A stretch of 64,000 nucleotides of DNA from Undaria pinnatifida (GCA_012845835.1 JABAKD010000002.1:20474129-20538128); one strand, 5' to 3'. Counted from the first letter of the stretch, positions 1-11,911 are shown. Numbers and translations: made by a program. Notes: a model not told the origin generated them from the sequence alone.

Positions 1-139
1 CCGGAGGATAACGATTCCTCTTCCGCCGGAGGATAACGATTCCCCTTCCGCCGGAGAATAACGATTCAACTTCCGCCGGAGGATAACGATTCCTCTTCCG
101 CCGGAGGATAACGATTCCCCTTTCGCCGGAGGATAACGA
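1..139. repeat. 25-bp minisatellite
   Basis: Five full units and one partial unit of a 25-bp tandem repeat, starting at 1, 26, 51, 76, 101 and 126. Each begins CCGGAGGATAACGATTC and ends CTTCCG, with a few substitutions between units. The array continues off the left edge, so its true length is unknown. The period is not a multiple of three and no reading frame runs through it. Confidence 0.93.
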
Positions 140-639
140 AACAAAAAAAGCCGAATCAATGAATGGTACCAGGTAGGTGCATCATAAATTTTGTGAGGGG
201 TTGTACTTCAAGCTGTCTGTGTGGAACTCACCCTTTCTCGAGCACGAAAGCTACAGTAGTGGCCTGAACCAATATTCCGGTCTCTTATTTAGAGTGTAGA
301 CACTGCCTCTGTTGACGCATACACTAGATGAATACTCTCTGTGTACAATTTAATTGTACTAGTGCGTGACACTGTTCTGTTGTTGATAGTACGAGCAACC
401 GGAAAACAAACGCGAAAACTATAAACGGCACCAAGCAGTACAACCAGTGTGTCGAGCGTCGAAGCAGCAAGCACTTGGTACAAGTGAGGTGCGTTTAAAC
501 GGAGTGTGTTTTCTCTTCCCCGCTTTAGGTTGGCCTTGCCAGGAAGTGGGAAACCCCCCCTCATTTGCCACAGACTCCCCCGTCGTGGAAAACGGGGCAT
601 TCCACACCTTGTGGCAAGGGGGGACGTCACCATCCTTGT
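140..639. other. Non-coding stretch, no gene recognised
   Basis: Short open frames exist on both strands here but none resembles a known protein and none has consistent composition. From about 540 the sequence becomes G/C-run rich and grades into the following array, with a GTGGCAAGGGGG motif repeated near 612 and 638. Confidence 0.5.
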
Positions 640-1425
640 GGCAAGGGGGGGGCACCGCCCCCTGCTATGGCGAGGAGGGGGTCCCGCCCCCTTGTACCAT
701 AGGGAGGGGCTGCGCCAAGGGGGACGGGGGGGGGGGGGGGGGCATACTCATTTTTTGCTTGCCTTAGTCATTTGACCATTGACCACGCCCTCTGCTGTGG
801 CAAGGAGGGGGTGTCCCGTCCCCTCGTACCATGGGGAGGGGCTGCGCCAAGCGGGAGGGGGGAGGGGGGGGCGTGCTCATTTTTTGCTCGCCTTAGTCAT
901 TTGACCATTGACCACGCCCTCTGCTGTGGCAAGGAGAGGGTGTCCCGCTCCCTTGTACCATGGGGAGGGGTTGCGCCAAGGGGGAGGGGGGGGGGGGGGG
1001 GCGTACCTATTTTTTGCTTGACTTAGTCATTTGACCATTGACCACGCCCTCTGCTGTGGCAAGGAGGGGGTGTCCCGTCCCCTTGTACCATGGGGAGGGG
1101 CTGCGCCAAGGGGGAGGGGGGAGGGGGGGGCGTGCTCATATTTTGCTTGCCTTAGTCATTTGACCATTGACCACGCCCTCTGCTGTGGCAAGGAGGGGGT
1201 GTCCCGCCCCCTTGTACCATGGGGAGGGGTTGCGCCAAGGGGGAGGGGGAGGGGGGGGGCGTACTCATTTTTTGCTTGACTTAGTCATTTGACCATTGAC
1301 CACGCCCTCTGCTGTGGCAAGGAGAGGGTATCTCGCCCCTTGTGCCAAGGGGGGGGGTTGCGCCAAGGGGGGGGAGGGGGGGGGGCGTACTCATTTTTTG
1401 CTTGCCTTAGTCATTTAACCATTGA
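640..1425. repeat. 129-bp G-rich minisatellite
   Basis: A tandem repeat of about 129 bp with unit starts (TCATTTGACCATTGACC) at 768, 897, 1027, 1156, 1285 and a last partial one at 1411. A degenerate partial unit precedes it from about 640. Each unit carries a run of 10 to 20 G, capable of G-quadruplex formation, followed by ACTCATTTTTTGC. Because 129 is three times 43, each unit stays open and would encode a 43-residue repeat beginning MTIDHALCCGKE. Variable G-run lengths shift the frame, so this is judged a minisatellite, not a gene. Confidence 0.9.
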
Positions 1426-2454
1426 CCAAGCACTTCTTTCGAGACAGGGCACCGTTCCTACACCTAAATAGAGACACCTCCACGCAACATCTGGGCGCTC
1501 AGTACTCGTCTCCCATGTGTTACATTTAAAAGAAGACATGCTAACCTCTTGTCTCCTCTTCCCCGCGGCTGTCTTGTAACCTTTTCCTGGGGGCTATCCG
1601 GCCCAGCCGGGTGATGCCACGCAACGATTATTGCCGGACTGATACAGCAATTCGGGTGGGCAGGAATCATTCACGGTTTAATTGTGATCTTATTTACGGA
1701 GATCCATTGTTAACAGGGGTAAATGCCTCATCATGTTACAAAAAGTTCACCGGAAATTTCTCATAATTTTCGCAATATCTCGGCCAGAACATCATATTTT
1801 TTATTTTTTATTTTTTCGCCGTGACCGTAAGGTCTATGCAAAGAATCCAAGCTATCGTGCACTGTTATCGACGAAGAATTGACAAGAGTTATGACCCCAC
1901 AGGCATTAAATGACCCCTGTCAACAATAGATCTACGTAATATGATACTCTCAGGGGCTCAAATATATAGATGGGGGATGTCGAGCAACCACCACAGTACA
2001 GGGCAGGGCGTCGGAAGAGCTCGTGGCCCCACCGGAAACCCGAAAATGTTATTATTTACAAGCCTTAAGAATCGGGCTAGCGGCGGCCTCGCCCTCCATA
2101 GTAGTTGCGCAAAAAATTGTACCCAATCCTAGTCTGAGCCCCCCTCGCCCCTCAGTACAATACCGCGAAACACCAAAGGAAACCCTTTTATTTTGTGTTT
2201 AAAGAGCCGAGAGTGGTTCGAGCGCGGAGCAGACGGCACACACACGGCCGCGACCGACACAGCATGAACTCTCGCGATTCTGTTGCTAGCGAGGTAGCAG
2301 CGCCTGCTGCCAGCGAGGCAGCAGCGCCTGCGGCCGGCCTTGAGTCAGTGGGTTTCGGGCCTTTAGGACTTGATGGTATTCCTGTCGCCACACCTGCCGA
2401 CTCGGCTGCTGCAGGAGTATAGCTTGGCACGCTACCAAGCTCCAAGACGTTGCA
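1426..2454. other. Non-coding stretch with a small Ala-rich ORF
   Basis: No gene recognised. AT-rich sequence at 1680-1930 gives way to a GC-rich part. An ATG at 2264 opens a 52-codon Ala/Pro-rich frame (MNSRDSVASEVAAPAAS...) ending at 2422. The opposite strand is open too, as expected from its composition, so I give it little weight. It resembles in style the short Ser/Ala/Pro-rich frame near 51853, which could mean both are leftovers of mobile-element leaders. Confidence 0.35.
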
Positions 2455-2790
2455 CTCGTCACAAATCCCATCGAGTCCCGTCGTGACTACATCCCGCCCG
2501 GGGAGTCCCCGGTGGCCGGATCCCGTACAAAAAGTCCCGTTGAGTCCCGTCGTGGCTGCATCCCGTTGAGTTAAATCCCGTTACGTCCCGTTGTGGCCAC
2601 ATCATGTCCCGGGGAACACCGCGGTGGCCGAATCCCGTACAAAAATAAAGTTCAGTTTCGTGGTTGCCGGATCCCGCACACACGAAATATTTCAGTCCCG
2701 TGGTTGCCAGATCCCGTACGGAAAATACCGCTGAAGTCCCGCGGTAACTTCCCGCGGGACTTGGTCCCGAGGTCAAAAACCTGTCCCGGG
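2455..2790. repeat. GTCCCG-rich degenerate tandem repeat
   Basis: Four to five imperfect units of roughly 40-60 bp built around GTGGTTGCCGGATCCCGTAC followed by an A-rich stretch and AGTCCC. The last units (about 2610-2740) align best. Similar in design to the GGGTC arrays at 20.8-25.8 kb but not the same sequence; it may be the subterminal part of an old DNA transposon. Confidence 0.6.
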
Positions 2791-4461
2791 GAAGACCTTG
2801 GAAAATCCGGAGAAACCTCGGTTCTACGAACTAGAGCATGAGTCGAAGATCGGCTGCTCAAAATCCACCAAAAATCCACTCCACACCCCTGAACGGATAG
2901 ACTCTGCAGCCGGGAAAGCACACGAAGAACTGCAATTGAAGGAATCACTTATTATAGGTGCTATGACAAAGGAGCCCAAGCCGAAAACCTCCCGCGGATC
3001 ACCGGCATGGCGGGGGGGAAGATGAGAAAACGACAAATACATGAAACGGAAGGTGACACTACCTACAACCCCACCAGCGGAAAAGTGTCTAGCTGAAAAC
3101 GTAGAACAAAGGCAACACAACAAAATAACAAACAGGCCTGTGTCACGTCATAAGTGGACAGGATACCGTGGCCGCCCCCCGGCTCGGGGTTGAGGAGGGC
3201 GTCGACACGGCGAGATTTGAATGAACACGAAAATCCAACCCTCCTGTGCCTCAACGACAGTCCTGTGCCTTAAACATCGTCCTGATTACCCAGACCCTGG
3301 CCCGAGATTACACCCGCGGCAGCTCCCCGGGTACAGCAGCTGAAGTAGAGAGAACTCAACGAGCGCTGGGTGCTGCGACAACGACGACGCTTCAGCGCAA
3401 GCGGCGCGTCAAGCAGGCTCGGCGACATATCGCGGAGGCCGAGAGCGCGGTGAAGAGGGTAGTTGCGGCGGCAGCGACGGCGCGGGAAGCTCTACTCCGC
3501 AGCACTCACGCAGCTGCGATGGGAGTGTCCGCGACCCCCCCACTCCGACAGACCAGCAGGGCGTCAACTCGCTGTCGTAATGACCCGTGGAGAACGCTGG
3601 CTTCTTCGAAAGAATTGTCCAGTATATGGCCTCCTAGCGGAGAGAGAAATTCACCATCGACTTCGGGGAAGCGGTCGCGACCACGGCATCCTCTCTCCTG
3701 AACTCAGTCCGGCAGACGTCCATGCATCAAGCGGAGTCCCTTTCGGTGGGAATGGCGTGGTCCAAAATAGACCAGAGTACGTGACAGAGCCAGATTAGAG
3801 CCGCCCCGACCCTGGCCATCTTGAAAGCTCTTCGCAGAGCCCATGACGGCGTCCAAGACACCACCGTAATATGGCCGAAACCGGAGGATGCTCAGCTGGA
3901 GCTCCGCCGCCGAAATAACGAGAGCAGGGACCGGAGGCAAGACCAACCGCCGTGGCGGTGGAGATTCTGGCGGAGGAAATTGAGGAGGCGGCGGAAAGGA
4001 TGGTGGTGCTGCAGCCACGGTTGGGGTAGCAGCTCCCACCATCGCGGTGGAGGAGGCGGCGGAAATGGAGGCGGCGGCGACACGTCAGGGTCTAGGGTAG
4101 GTGGTGGAGCACCCGGACGCCGTCAGGGCGGTGGTTTTGGGAGACCCAACCGGGGAAATGGGGGCCGCAGTTCGGGGGGCGGTTAAGATGGGCGCAGGGA
4201 TAGCGCGAGAGGCTGTCCCCAAGGCGGCACACCAAAACCTCCTCCAGCTCGACCGCGGATTCGAGCATCGACCAGGGCGAGGCCAAGGTGGTTGCGGGAA
4301 AAAGACGTCACGGGTCATGGAGGGGAGAGCATCTGGATCTGAGGCCTTCACTCTCCTGTTGCGCCTGCTGATGACGCACTTTGACGGGGTAGACACGGAA
4401 GAGGGGTGCACTAAGTTACATACTTTTGGGGGGTGTAATGGCACGCCCTTTTGCGATTTCA
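2791..4461. other. GC-rich region with open frames, unrecognised
   Basis: Plus-strand frames at 3246-3701, 3821-4186 and 4101-4619 are open. The first has an Ala/Arg-rich stretch that could form a helix (VERTQRALGAAT to AAATAREALL); the second ends in Gly-rich low complexity. No conserved domain is recognised and the antisense frames are equally open. The position next to the putative minus-strand LTR at 4478 suggests the decayed interior of an LTR element, but I see no gag, protease or polymerase motif, so this stays unassigned. Confidence 0.3.
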
Positions 4462-4821
4462 GTCCGACGACGCCATTTGTTAAGATGAGGGGTGAGACAC
4501 AGAGTATCCCTGCAGGTCTGCCAAGGAGGCATGTCCTGGGTGTTAGTCGCTTTCTTAAGCTCAGAAGCAGAAGAGAAGCAGCTTATTTTCATTCCCTCAA
4601 AATTGTGATAAACAATTGAGCCGGGAAGGCACGTGCCCTATCCGTCTCACGATTGCCCGGAATACAAAACGCCATCCTATCAATACAAAAACGGGCCAAT
4701 GACCCATTGGTGAGGTAATTATGGTGATTGCAAGGTCGTACCATAGCACTATTCCCCATCAAGGTTCCATCCTCAGGTTATTGGCAACCGTCCTCCGGCT
4801 TCTTCCTCGCTTCGCCTAACA
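4462..4821 (-). mobile_element. Putative old LTR with primer-binding site
   Basis: A candidate 344-bp LTR (4478-4821) begins TGTTAAG and ends CCTAACA, so it has the TGTTA/TAACA inverted ends of LTRs. Read on the minus strand it is followed at once by AAATGGCGTCGTCGGACTG, nearly the same as the AAATGGCGTCGACGGC next to the TRIM LTR at 26169. This shared site is the best argument for a primer-binding site. No second LTR was found, so the element is broken or a solo remnant, and the family is unknown. Confidence 0.4.
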
Positions 4822-6267
4822 GCCTGGGGGCCCCTCAGGGCTAGTTTATACCTGTGCACTTGGCGTGAAATCACGACCCGGGCGGTCACAGAGATGACCT
4901 GGAAAAGGCATTATTTGCAGATGCCTTTCCGCGCTAAGGACGATCCGTCCGTCCTTCCAACGATGCTTGCCGCGGCATTCCCGAGATAATGGGGTGTTTT
5001 TTGCGATTTCCAACCTCTGCTGTGTTCGAAAAAATGTAAAAATAGCATTTGGAGCCGACGAATGTCACTACCCACAGCCAACCAGCCCACTGAAAAAAAG
5101 TTAGAAAAAAGAAAAAAAAAATGTAGGAAAACGTATTTCTTAACCAACGTTTTCGCTGGTTTTTATGCGGATTGGGTTGGCCTTGGGTTGTGACGCTAAG
5201 ACGGCTTCAATACTACTGTAGTACTGTATGCTTTCCTACACAACTCCTACTCAACCAAAGTTAGTAAATCGTAAGCACCCCTATTGAGGATAGTAGTAGT
5301 CAGTAGCCTGTCGATTCGCTGTTTCTGTGACAGACACGCAGTTGTGTCGGTATCGTTCCTCTCTTAAAAAAACACACTTTAAAACAACTATCATAGCCTA
5401 GCCTTTAAAAGAAAAGAAAAGCATGAAGCCCGCGCGCAGCCTAGGATTTAAGAAACCACCCCTCCTCTCCCTGGGTGGCCTGTCCCCACGACCCCGCGTT
5501 CACCAGGAAGCTTGTCGGCGACGAAAAATAAGAAATTTCAGCATAATAAAATTGTGCTTTCTGGCTCGACCAGAATGTATGTGATATTTCCTCGTTGCTT
5601 ACCCTCGAGCGTGCCGTTCCGCATAGTACTCACCTCGGTGTGTCTCCACATTTCCACCTTAAGGAAAAGATTGATCTGCTGCGGGACTACCATCGCACAA
5701 TTCGCGTCGAGTTCTTCGTTATTGTGGTGAGCACCGTCAGACCTTGTGCAGCATAAGGAACTTCAACGTCGACCACTCACAAGCATCCATCTCCAGAGAG
5801 CAAAAGTCGTCTGATATTTGTAGCTCGTAGAGCACCCATAAAGTGTGCTGTAGCACGCAGTGAACTGCCGTATGAGCAGCCGGCAGCAAGGTTAGCAGTG
5901 TTGCTTTAGAATGTGGGATCAGTTCGTGCGGTTTCGTGCACCATGCCGCGGTGGAACCCCTAAAACCCGCTAAAAATAAAACCCTCCAGCTTTAGGATCG
6001 CGTCCAGGTGCCTTAGTTCGAGGATATGTTCTGTTTTCGTTAGTTGAGCCGTGACCGATCGATCGTGCATCGCGCACTCTTTCTCGCTCTCCTCTCCTTC
6101 TCGCCATGGTCTCCTATTTTGAGACCGCCCAAACTCAAGACAACTGGCCTTTGAGTGCCATTTAAATTTATTAATCCCCAGTTCTGCGGAGCCTATGGGA
6201 CCTACACTCTGAACCCAGCAGGATCCAGGGGCCGCCATCGCCACACACGCGGGTCGGACGCATGATG
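4822..6267. other. Non-coding stretch, no gene recognised
   Basis: I see no gene. Poly-A and AAAAGAAAAG tracts occur near 5090-5120 and 5405-5420. Open frames here are below 100 codons and lack recognisable motifs. Confidence 0.5.
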
Positions 6268-6500
6268 CGATAGAGGTGCACCGCTTTTTTTCTGCGGTTC
6301 CTCAATTCGGGAGCTTCAGACCTCTCCCAAAAACTGATTTGGATAAAAATGAATAAAACTGCTACCGGATGAAAAATCCGATGGCCTAGGTACGCAACAA
6401 GAATCATCATGCAAAAAAAAATGGCCTGTTTCCGACGATTTTGGGTTAAGGAGCCCAGACATTCAGAAATCAAGAACAAAGCGAGAAAACAGATTGATAT
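6268..6500. mobile_element. MITE, degraded copy
   Basis: A diverged copy of the MITE at 7406-7636. It starts with the same CGATAGAGG terminus followed by a T-tract, then aligns through CTCAATTCGGGAGCTT..., ATGGCCTAGGTA and CGACGATTTTGGGTTAAGGA. The right terminal inverted repeat is degraded (TGATATTGGATGC in place of TGATACCTCTATCG) and no TA duplication is left. It is non-coding and no longer mobile by itself. Confidence 0.75.
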
Positions 6501-6884
6501 TGGATGCGGCGTGGCCGTCGACGCCCCAAAATTTCTTGCCGTTACATGTTACGGTTCGAGGAAGAACCTACGTGCCTCTGCATCAGCGGGAAAACTCGAA
6601 GATAAGTGCGTGTCCCCCGACGCCACATGCAGAGGCTCATGCCACCAGTCGGTTGATGTCGACTGAGTGCTTGCATACACAAGTCGTGTCACAAACCACA
6701 TGCGATAATCTCCTTAATAGGTTATGAGCCTCACAAGCACTGCAGTGCTACGGGTAACGAGGTTATTCGTGGAATGTGATTACGCCCGAAGACCCCGAGC
6801 TGCTGCTTCCGCTGTGAACTTCTCTGGATAGAGGTGCCAGAAGCATCATCTACCTGGAGCTGCTGTTGATTCAAGCAGCAACTA
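6501..6884. other. Non-coding stretch
   Basis: I see nothing here beyond short frames without motifs. It separates the degraded MITE from the microsatellite. Confidence 0.4.
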
Positions 6885-7075
6885 CTACTACTACTGCCGC
6901 TACCACTGCTGCTGCTACTACTACCACTGCTACTACTACTACTACTACTACTTCTACTACAGCTGCTATTACTACTGTACCAGGTACTATATGACTACTG
7001 CTACTGCTGCTACTGCTGCTACTATCGCTACTACTGCTGATGCTACTACTACACTATAGTACTGCTGCTGTAGAG
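6885..7075. repeat. Compound (CTA)n/(CTG)n microsatellite
   Basis: About 190 bp of mixed ACT/CTA/CTG trinucleotides, with the purest ACTACTACT run at about 6930-6960, interrupted by GTACCAGGTACTATATG near 6978. Reading frames through it encode only low-complexity Val/Ala or Thr/Ala runs. Confidence 0.9.
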
Positions 7076-7405
7076 ACCACCTGCAACGAAGAACAAAAAA
7101 ACTGCTTCCACACAGAGGTGCGAGGACCGCTGACATCTGGAGCCAGTGCGGCGAACATCTAATACTACTGCACATTTCGGAGTGTTTCCTGAAACGTGAC
7201 CAAACCCCGAAACATAGGTTTCGACTACATACCGTCCAGGACACAACGGTCTGGCTAATCTGTTTTCGAGTACGTCGTGATTGGTCGGGGTACAAGACGA
7301 GCTGTGTTTTCCCGGTCATCACTCGACTTCGACGGGGGACTCCGAATTTCAGCTCGTGAATCTTCTTCACGCTTGGCACCCGAAGTTGACAGGGGACGCG
7401 TTCTA

Positions 7406-7636
7406 CGATAGAGGAGCACCACTTTTTTTTCTGAGGTTCCTCAATTTGGGAGCTTTAGGCCTCTCCCAATAACTGGTTTGGAGAAACACAAAACTTCTAC
7501 CGGACTTAAAAATCCTATGGCCTAGATAACACAACGAGAATAATGCAAAATTAAGGGGGCGTATTTTCCGACGATTTTGGGTCAAGGAGCCCCGTCATTC
7601 AGAAAACATTTCAGACCAAAAGTGATACCTCTATCG
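7406..7636. mobile_element. MITE with TA target duplication
   Basis: A 231-bp non-coding element with terminal inverted repeats starting CGATAGAGG and ending CCTCTATCG, extended inward by ACTTTT on both sides, flanked by TA at 7404-7405 and 7637-7638. Short TIRs, a TA duplication and no coding capacity fit a Tc1/mariner-type (Stowaway-like) MITE. The palindromic flank CTA...TAG leaves the exact TIR edge open by one base or so. A degraded sister lies 1.1 kb upstream. Confidence 0.8.
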
Positions 7637-7794
7637 TAGCATGTGTCAGTGGGGCACTAATGTTAGCTCGTGAACCCAGCGGCACTCTGAGAAACATCAA
7701 TTTCAAGGACCACGCGAGCATCAACACCAGGGGTCGCCTCATCACCAAAACACAGAATCGCTGTTACGACTTTTCACGATGTGATATCGAAGCA

Positions 7795-8190
7795 AAAAAA
7801 GCACGGTTGGAATGATCGAAATAACGCATTTCTAGGTCGCTGTAGTAGCACTCTTTTGCTGGGACTATACCGGAGTTATCCAGATCTCCACAACAGCAGC
7901 GTCGGGTCGCCGAGGAGGTGTGTTTCGGGGTTGGACCAAAGTATTAAAGTTTTTCGGGATTGTCGGAGGAGAACATCTTCCAGAGTTTGTTGCCACATCT
8001 TCGTCCTTTAGGGCTGCTCAGGTCACTAAACTTCACCATCGTTAGGGCTACTGGAACAACGCTTCTTTGGTCGCTGAGCATCGCCATTATGAGGACTGCT
8101 GAAACAAGCATTCTCGGGTCGTTGGATATCGTCGTCGGGAGGCACTGGACGAACACACTTTCTGGGGTCGCTGCACCATATTCATTTGCA
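7795..8190. repeat. Degenerate ~60-bp tandem repeat
   Basis: Imperfect repeats of TCTAGGTCGCTG...AGCATCG...GGGACTGCTGGAACAA recur about every 55-65 bp, best seen at 8040-8180 (CTTTGGTCGCTGAGCATCG, CTCGGGTCGTTGGATATCG, TCTGGGGTCGCTGCACCAT). They are old and weakly conserved and have no coding sense. Confidence 0.45.
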
Positions 8191-8444
8191 TCGCCAAGAT
8201 AACATCCGCTTCACCCGGGGTTGCACCAGCGTGGGCAAGTCTGTTTTTGTAGTAGCACCACACGTCTGCACTGTAGAGGAAGGCGGCAGACTCGCTGTAA
8301 GATTTAGGGTCAGACAGATGGACACCTTTCGAAGTTCCGCCACAGAGGACCTAATCCAACTGAGGAATTGATAGGGAGTATTGCCGTGACACACGGGGGG
8401 CGTGGGGAGTGATTCACTTTGCGCTGTGTCTTTGTGTGGTGTTG

Positions 8445-8698
8445 TGTTTGAGTAGACTCGCCGCAAAGCAGTGACAGTTACGTGTCGGTTCGGAGTATGG
8501 TTTCTTGGGCTATTCGTTCATGTCCTTGGATCTGTGTGTGCTGTGACGAGCCGCGAGGCTCTCACTCCTTTTCCTGTTCCTCCTGTTAACTTTCCCTCCC
8601 GGGTGTGTGACAACCGATAATACACGAACTTAAAAGAGAAGCCATTCGGCAGCCCAGCGGGGTGAGTCGACGCTAACCGGCGCGGTCGGAACTAAACA
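8445..8698 (+). repeat. 5' LTR of the young copia element
   Basis: 254-bp direct repeat, TGTTTGAGTAGACTCG at the left edge and CGGAACTAAACA at the right, matching 14412-14665 with about three differences. By family analogy it should hold the promoter and polyadenylation signals of the element; no clear TATA box was seen. Confidence 0.95.
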
Positions 8699-8728
8699 TT
8701 CTAGAATTGTTGGTACCAAAGTGAGACC
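8699..8728 (+). promoter_or_regulatory. Putative primer-binding site
   Basis: The sequence directly after the 5' LTR contains TTGGTACCAAAGTGAG, in the position where a copia primer-binding site lies. Copia-group elements often prime from an internal fragment of initiator tRNA-Met; the tRNA could not be identified here. The gag start codon follows at 8729 in the context ACCATGG. Confidence 0.5.
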
Positions 8729-11560
8729 ATGGCTATTTCTGTGGAAGATCAACTTGCCGAGCTGAGAGCGCAGCTGGCGGAGGAGAGGGAGTCACGCGCG
8801 GCGGCCGAGAGGGCAGCCGCGGAACGCGCTGACGCACAACGCGTTCAGCACGAGCAGACCATGAAGATGCTGGCCCAGATGATGGCCCAGCAAGGTGTAG
8901 AAGACAAGACAAGTCCAGATGGGGAGGCGCACGAGGCGTCTGCTGCGAGTGGCGAGGTAGAAGATTCTGCGTCACCAACATCCCGAGTGGGCCCTGTCAA
9001 CCCTTCTGTGCCCATGGAGGTTGGTCCACGAGAGGATCAATCAATAGGGAGTGCCCAAAGCGGGTTGGACGGAGACTACGGTCTCCAAGGTGAGCCCGCT
9101 GTGACACACGGGAGCCGAAGATCTTTTCGAGCTCCCATGGAGATGAATCCACCGCAGCTACGAGACAGAAAACAGTTTCACATTTTTCAGCAGAAAGTGC
9201 ATACGTATGCGAAGTTCCAGGACTTCGACAGTGTTCTGTACGCCGAGTCTCATCTCGACGTCGGCGACCAACTCAAATCGAGGAGCGATTTCCTCCGGGA
9301 AGGAGTGCCCGAACTAGTTTATGAACGACATCTTAGAGCCTGGTTCTTCCTGTCCCAGGCATTCCACCTAACAATAGATGTCGGGCGTTTCCAACGGAGC
9401 AAGTCCCCCGGAAAATGTTGGGAAGAAACTGTGAAGTACTATTGCCCCAAGAGCACCGGGGATCAAATCTCTCTGCGGAAGACGCTCAGTGATTTTAAGG
9501 TCAAAAAGGGAGTTGACCCGATCCCGAGATTGTACAATCTCGAGGAACACGTGATGAAAATGCACACTGCGGGTATTGATGTTGATGAACAAACCACCCT
9601 CTGCACGTTTGTTGCTGGTCTGCCTGTGTCGGAGTACGACTTCGAGATACGGCAGCTGAGTCGAAGACTGTCCTTCGACCGGGATGAGGTGATACATACC
9701 ATCGAATCCCAATACAACCTTCTGCGCTCTCGGAGGCAGAAGAACTCCGCAGCCCATGCGCTCGTTGTTGACGGGCGTGGTGGGGGCGGGGGACGCGGAC
9801 TCCCTGGCGGGAAGCGCGGGGGCCGCGGAGGCGGCCGAGGAGGCAAGCACGCCGAGAAGAAGAAGTCCGGCGACCGAAACGGCGCTGAGGACAATAAGCC
9901 CGCGGCAAAGGGACCGCAGTGCTACAAGTGTGGGCTTCGAGGCCACTTCGCCCGCGACTGCACCACACAGCTCTGCAAGCGGTGCAACGGTCGGGGGCAC
10001 GACGAGGATAAGTGTCCTTCGTCTACCGACATGCACGCCAACATGGTGATAGAGCTACCTGAACCGCCGGAGTCGGACTCAGATTCAGGATCGACGACTT
10101 CGAGTTGCGTCGCGTCTGGGTTTATGGCGGTGGAGCTGGATCATGCAGGGTGTGGGTACCAACCAGGCAAGTGTGATGATGGTGGTTCAATCGGTGGTGT
10201 ACGGGAACTGGCTCTGCAGGCCAGGGTTAAATCGGAACGTTGGCACTTTGATACTGGAGCCTCGGGCATCTTTACCCGTAGCTCCGAGAAAATGACTAAC
10301 TTCCGACCATGCAACAAGCAACTTAGCGTTGCTGGTGGCGGTAAACTGCTTCGCATAAAAGGTCTAGGCGACCTTACCCTCGAATTCCCTTCGGGCGATG
10401 GCCAACCTGCCATGCGCATGGAGTTCAAAGAAGTAGGGTTCTCACCTGAGCTTGATTTCAACCTCATTTCGGTGTCGAAGGCCGTCAAACATCGGTACAA
10501 GTTTAGTATCGATGACCCCGGACTCACCATCCACCAAAACGATACTGGTCAAGAGATCCTATTGCCCCCTTACGGGGACATGTACGTCGGACATGGCCGT
10601 AGGGTGGATGGCAACGAGATAGCCTGCGCAGTTCTTACACCCGGGCGTATGCCCACCACCGATGTGGATATTAACCACTATCATCGCACTACCTCCCACA
10701 CCCACCCCCGTTTGTTGAGGAAATCGGCGGAGCAGCAAGGCGTCAAGCTGAAACCTGGGGTGAAGCTGCTCCCGTGCGTGGGATGTTCAGCAGCGAAAGG
10801 GTACAGCGCACCGGTGCCCAAGTCCACAAACTCTCGTTCAGATAAGAAAAACGGAAGAGTTTTCGTTGATTCGACGGGGAAGAAGCCTGTCGCTTCGATC
10901 GGTGGAAGCCTGTATGGTATCATTTTTCGTGACGATGCCACACGAATGTCGCGGGAATACTTCATGAAATCAAAATCTGAAGCCCCGGCAAGGCTACTTC
11001 AGTACATCGCTGATACTAGCCAGGATGGTCTGATAGGAATCATCCGTTCTGATGACGCGCCTGAACTGATGTACGGAGAGTTTGCAGAGATCTGCAACAA
11101 AAACGGAATCAAGCGCGAGTTTACGTCAGCGAACACACCGCAGTTGAATGGTGTAGTAGAACGTGGGCTAGCACTTATCGAGAAGTTAGCCAAGACGTCG
11201 ATGATCCAGGAAAAATCGTCTTTCGTCGGCCAAGATTTGCCGTCGACGGAGCGGCTGTGGGCTGAAGCTCATCATTTTGCCTGCGACAATCTCAATCGCA
11301 CTGCTACGACCTCAAATAAAGACATGAAATCTCCCTACGAGATGTGGCACGGCAAACCACCGTCGCCGACGTTGGTGCAGTGGCTCCAACCATGTTTCTT
11401 CAAGACGAAGAGAAAACACAAGTGTGACCCGCAAGCAGAACCGGGATTTTATCTCGGGCCCGCAGACAACCATCCGAGGGGAACATGTCGTATCCTGTCG
11501 AAAGCAACTAACCAAATTCACCTCACCCGTGATGTCACCTGGCATCATGTCCCGACCCCT
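8729..11560 (+). mobile_element. Copia gag, protease and integrase region
   Basis: Part of the 8445-14665 fossil. It opens with an acidic, Ala/Glu-rich coiled-coil-like N-terminus (about 8740-8890), then the copia-type gag domain (about 9150-9750). A basic Gly/Arg-rich stretch is followed by two CCHC zinc knuckles: CYKCGLRGHFARDC at 9920-9961 and CKRCNGRGHDEDKC just after. The aspartic protease motif DTGAS lies at about 10250 and the integrase zinc-binding HHCC segment at 10676-10800. The integrase core, with its conserved acidic residues near 10865, 11055 and 11160, comes next. A poly-Ser tract encoded by an AGC microsatellite follows downstream at about 11910-11955. Confidence 0.93.
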
Positions 11561-11909
11561 GCCTCCTTGCCAGCCTATCAGCAGGCACCCCCTACACCCG
11601 TTGAAGGGAGGGGGCATGACGACGAGACCGCCGTCGGGGGCAGGGAGGGCACACCACTTCAAGGTGGTGGGGGGGATGATGACGCTTCGGACAGCGATGA
11701 CGACCTCTCAGTGGAGTGGGAAGACGAGACACACGATGCCAAGGATGTCAACGTCGCCGCCGGCAGAGCACCGGAGACGACCGAGCCGACAGGAACTCCG
11801 TTCCAGGGGACCACCCCCTCCGCGGCAGTGTCTCATGGAGGTTCGTTCGGGGACGATGGTGGTACCACCCCGAGCAGCAGCAACCAGCGCAGAAGCCGAA
11901 GTCGCAGAG

Positions 11910-11911
11910 GC

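Noticed and set aside
9368-10049. Antisense frames of up to 222 codons within the copia gag region
   Set aside because: Shadow frames opposite a well-supported gag/protease coding region with high GC.
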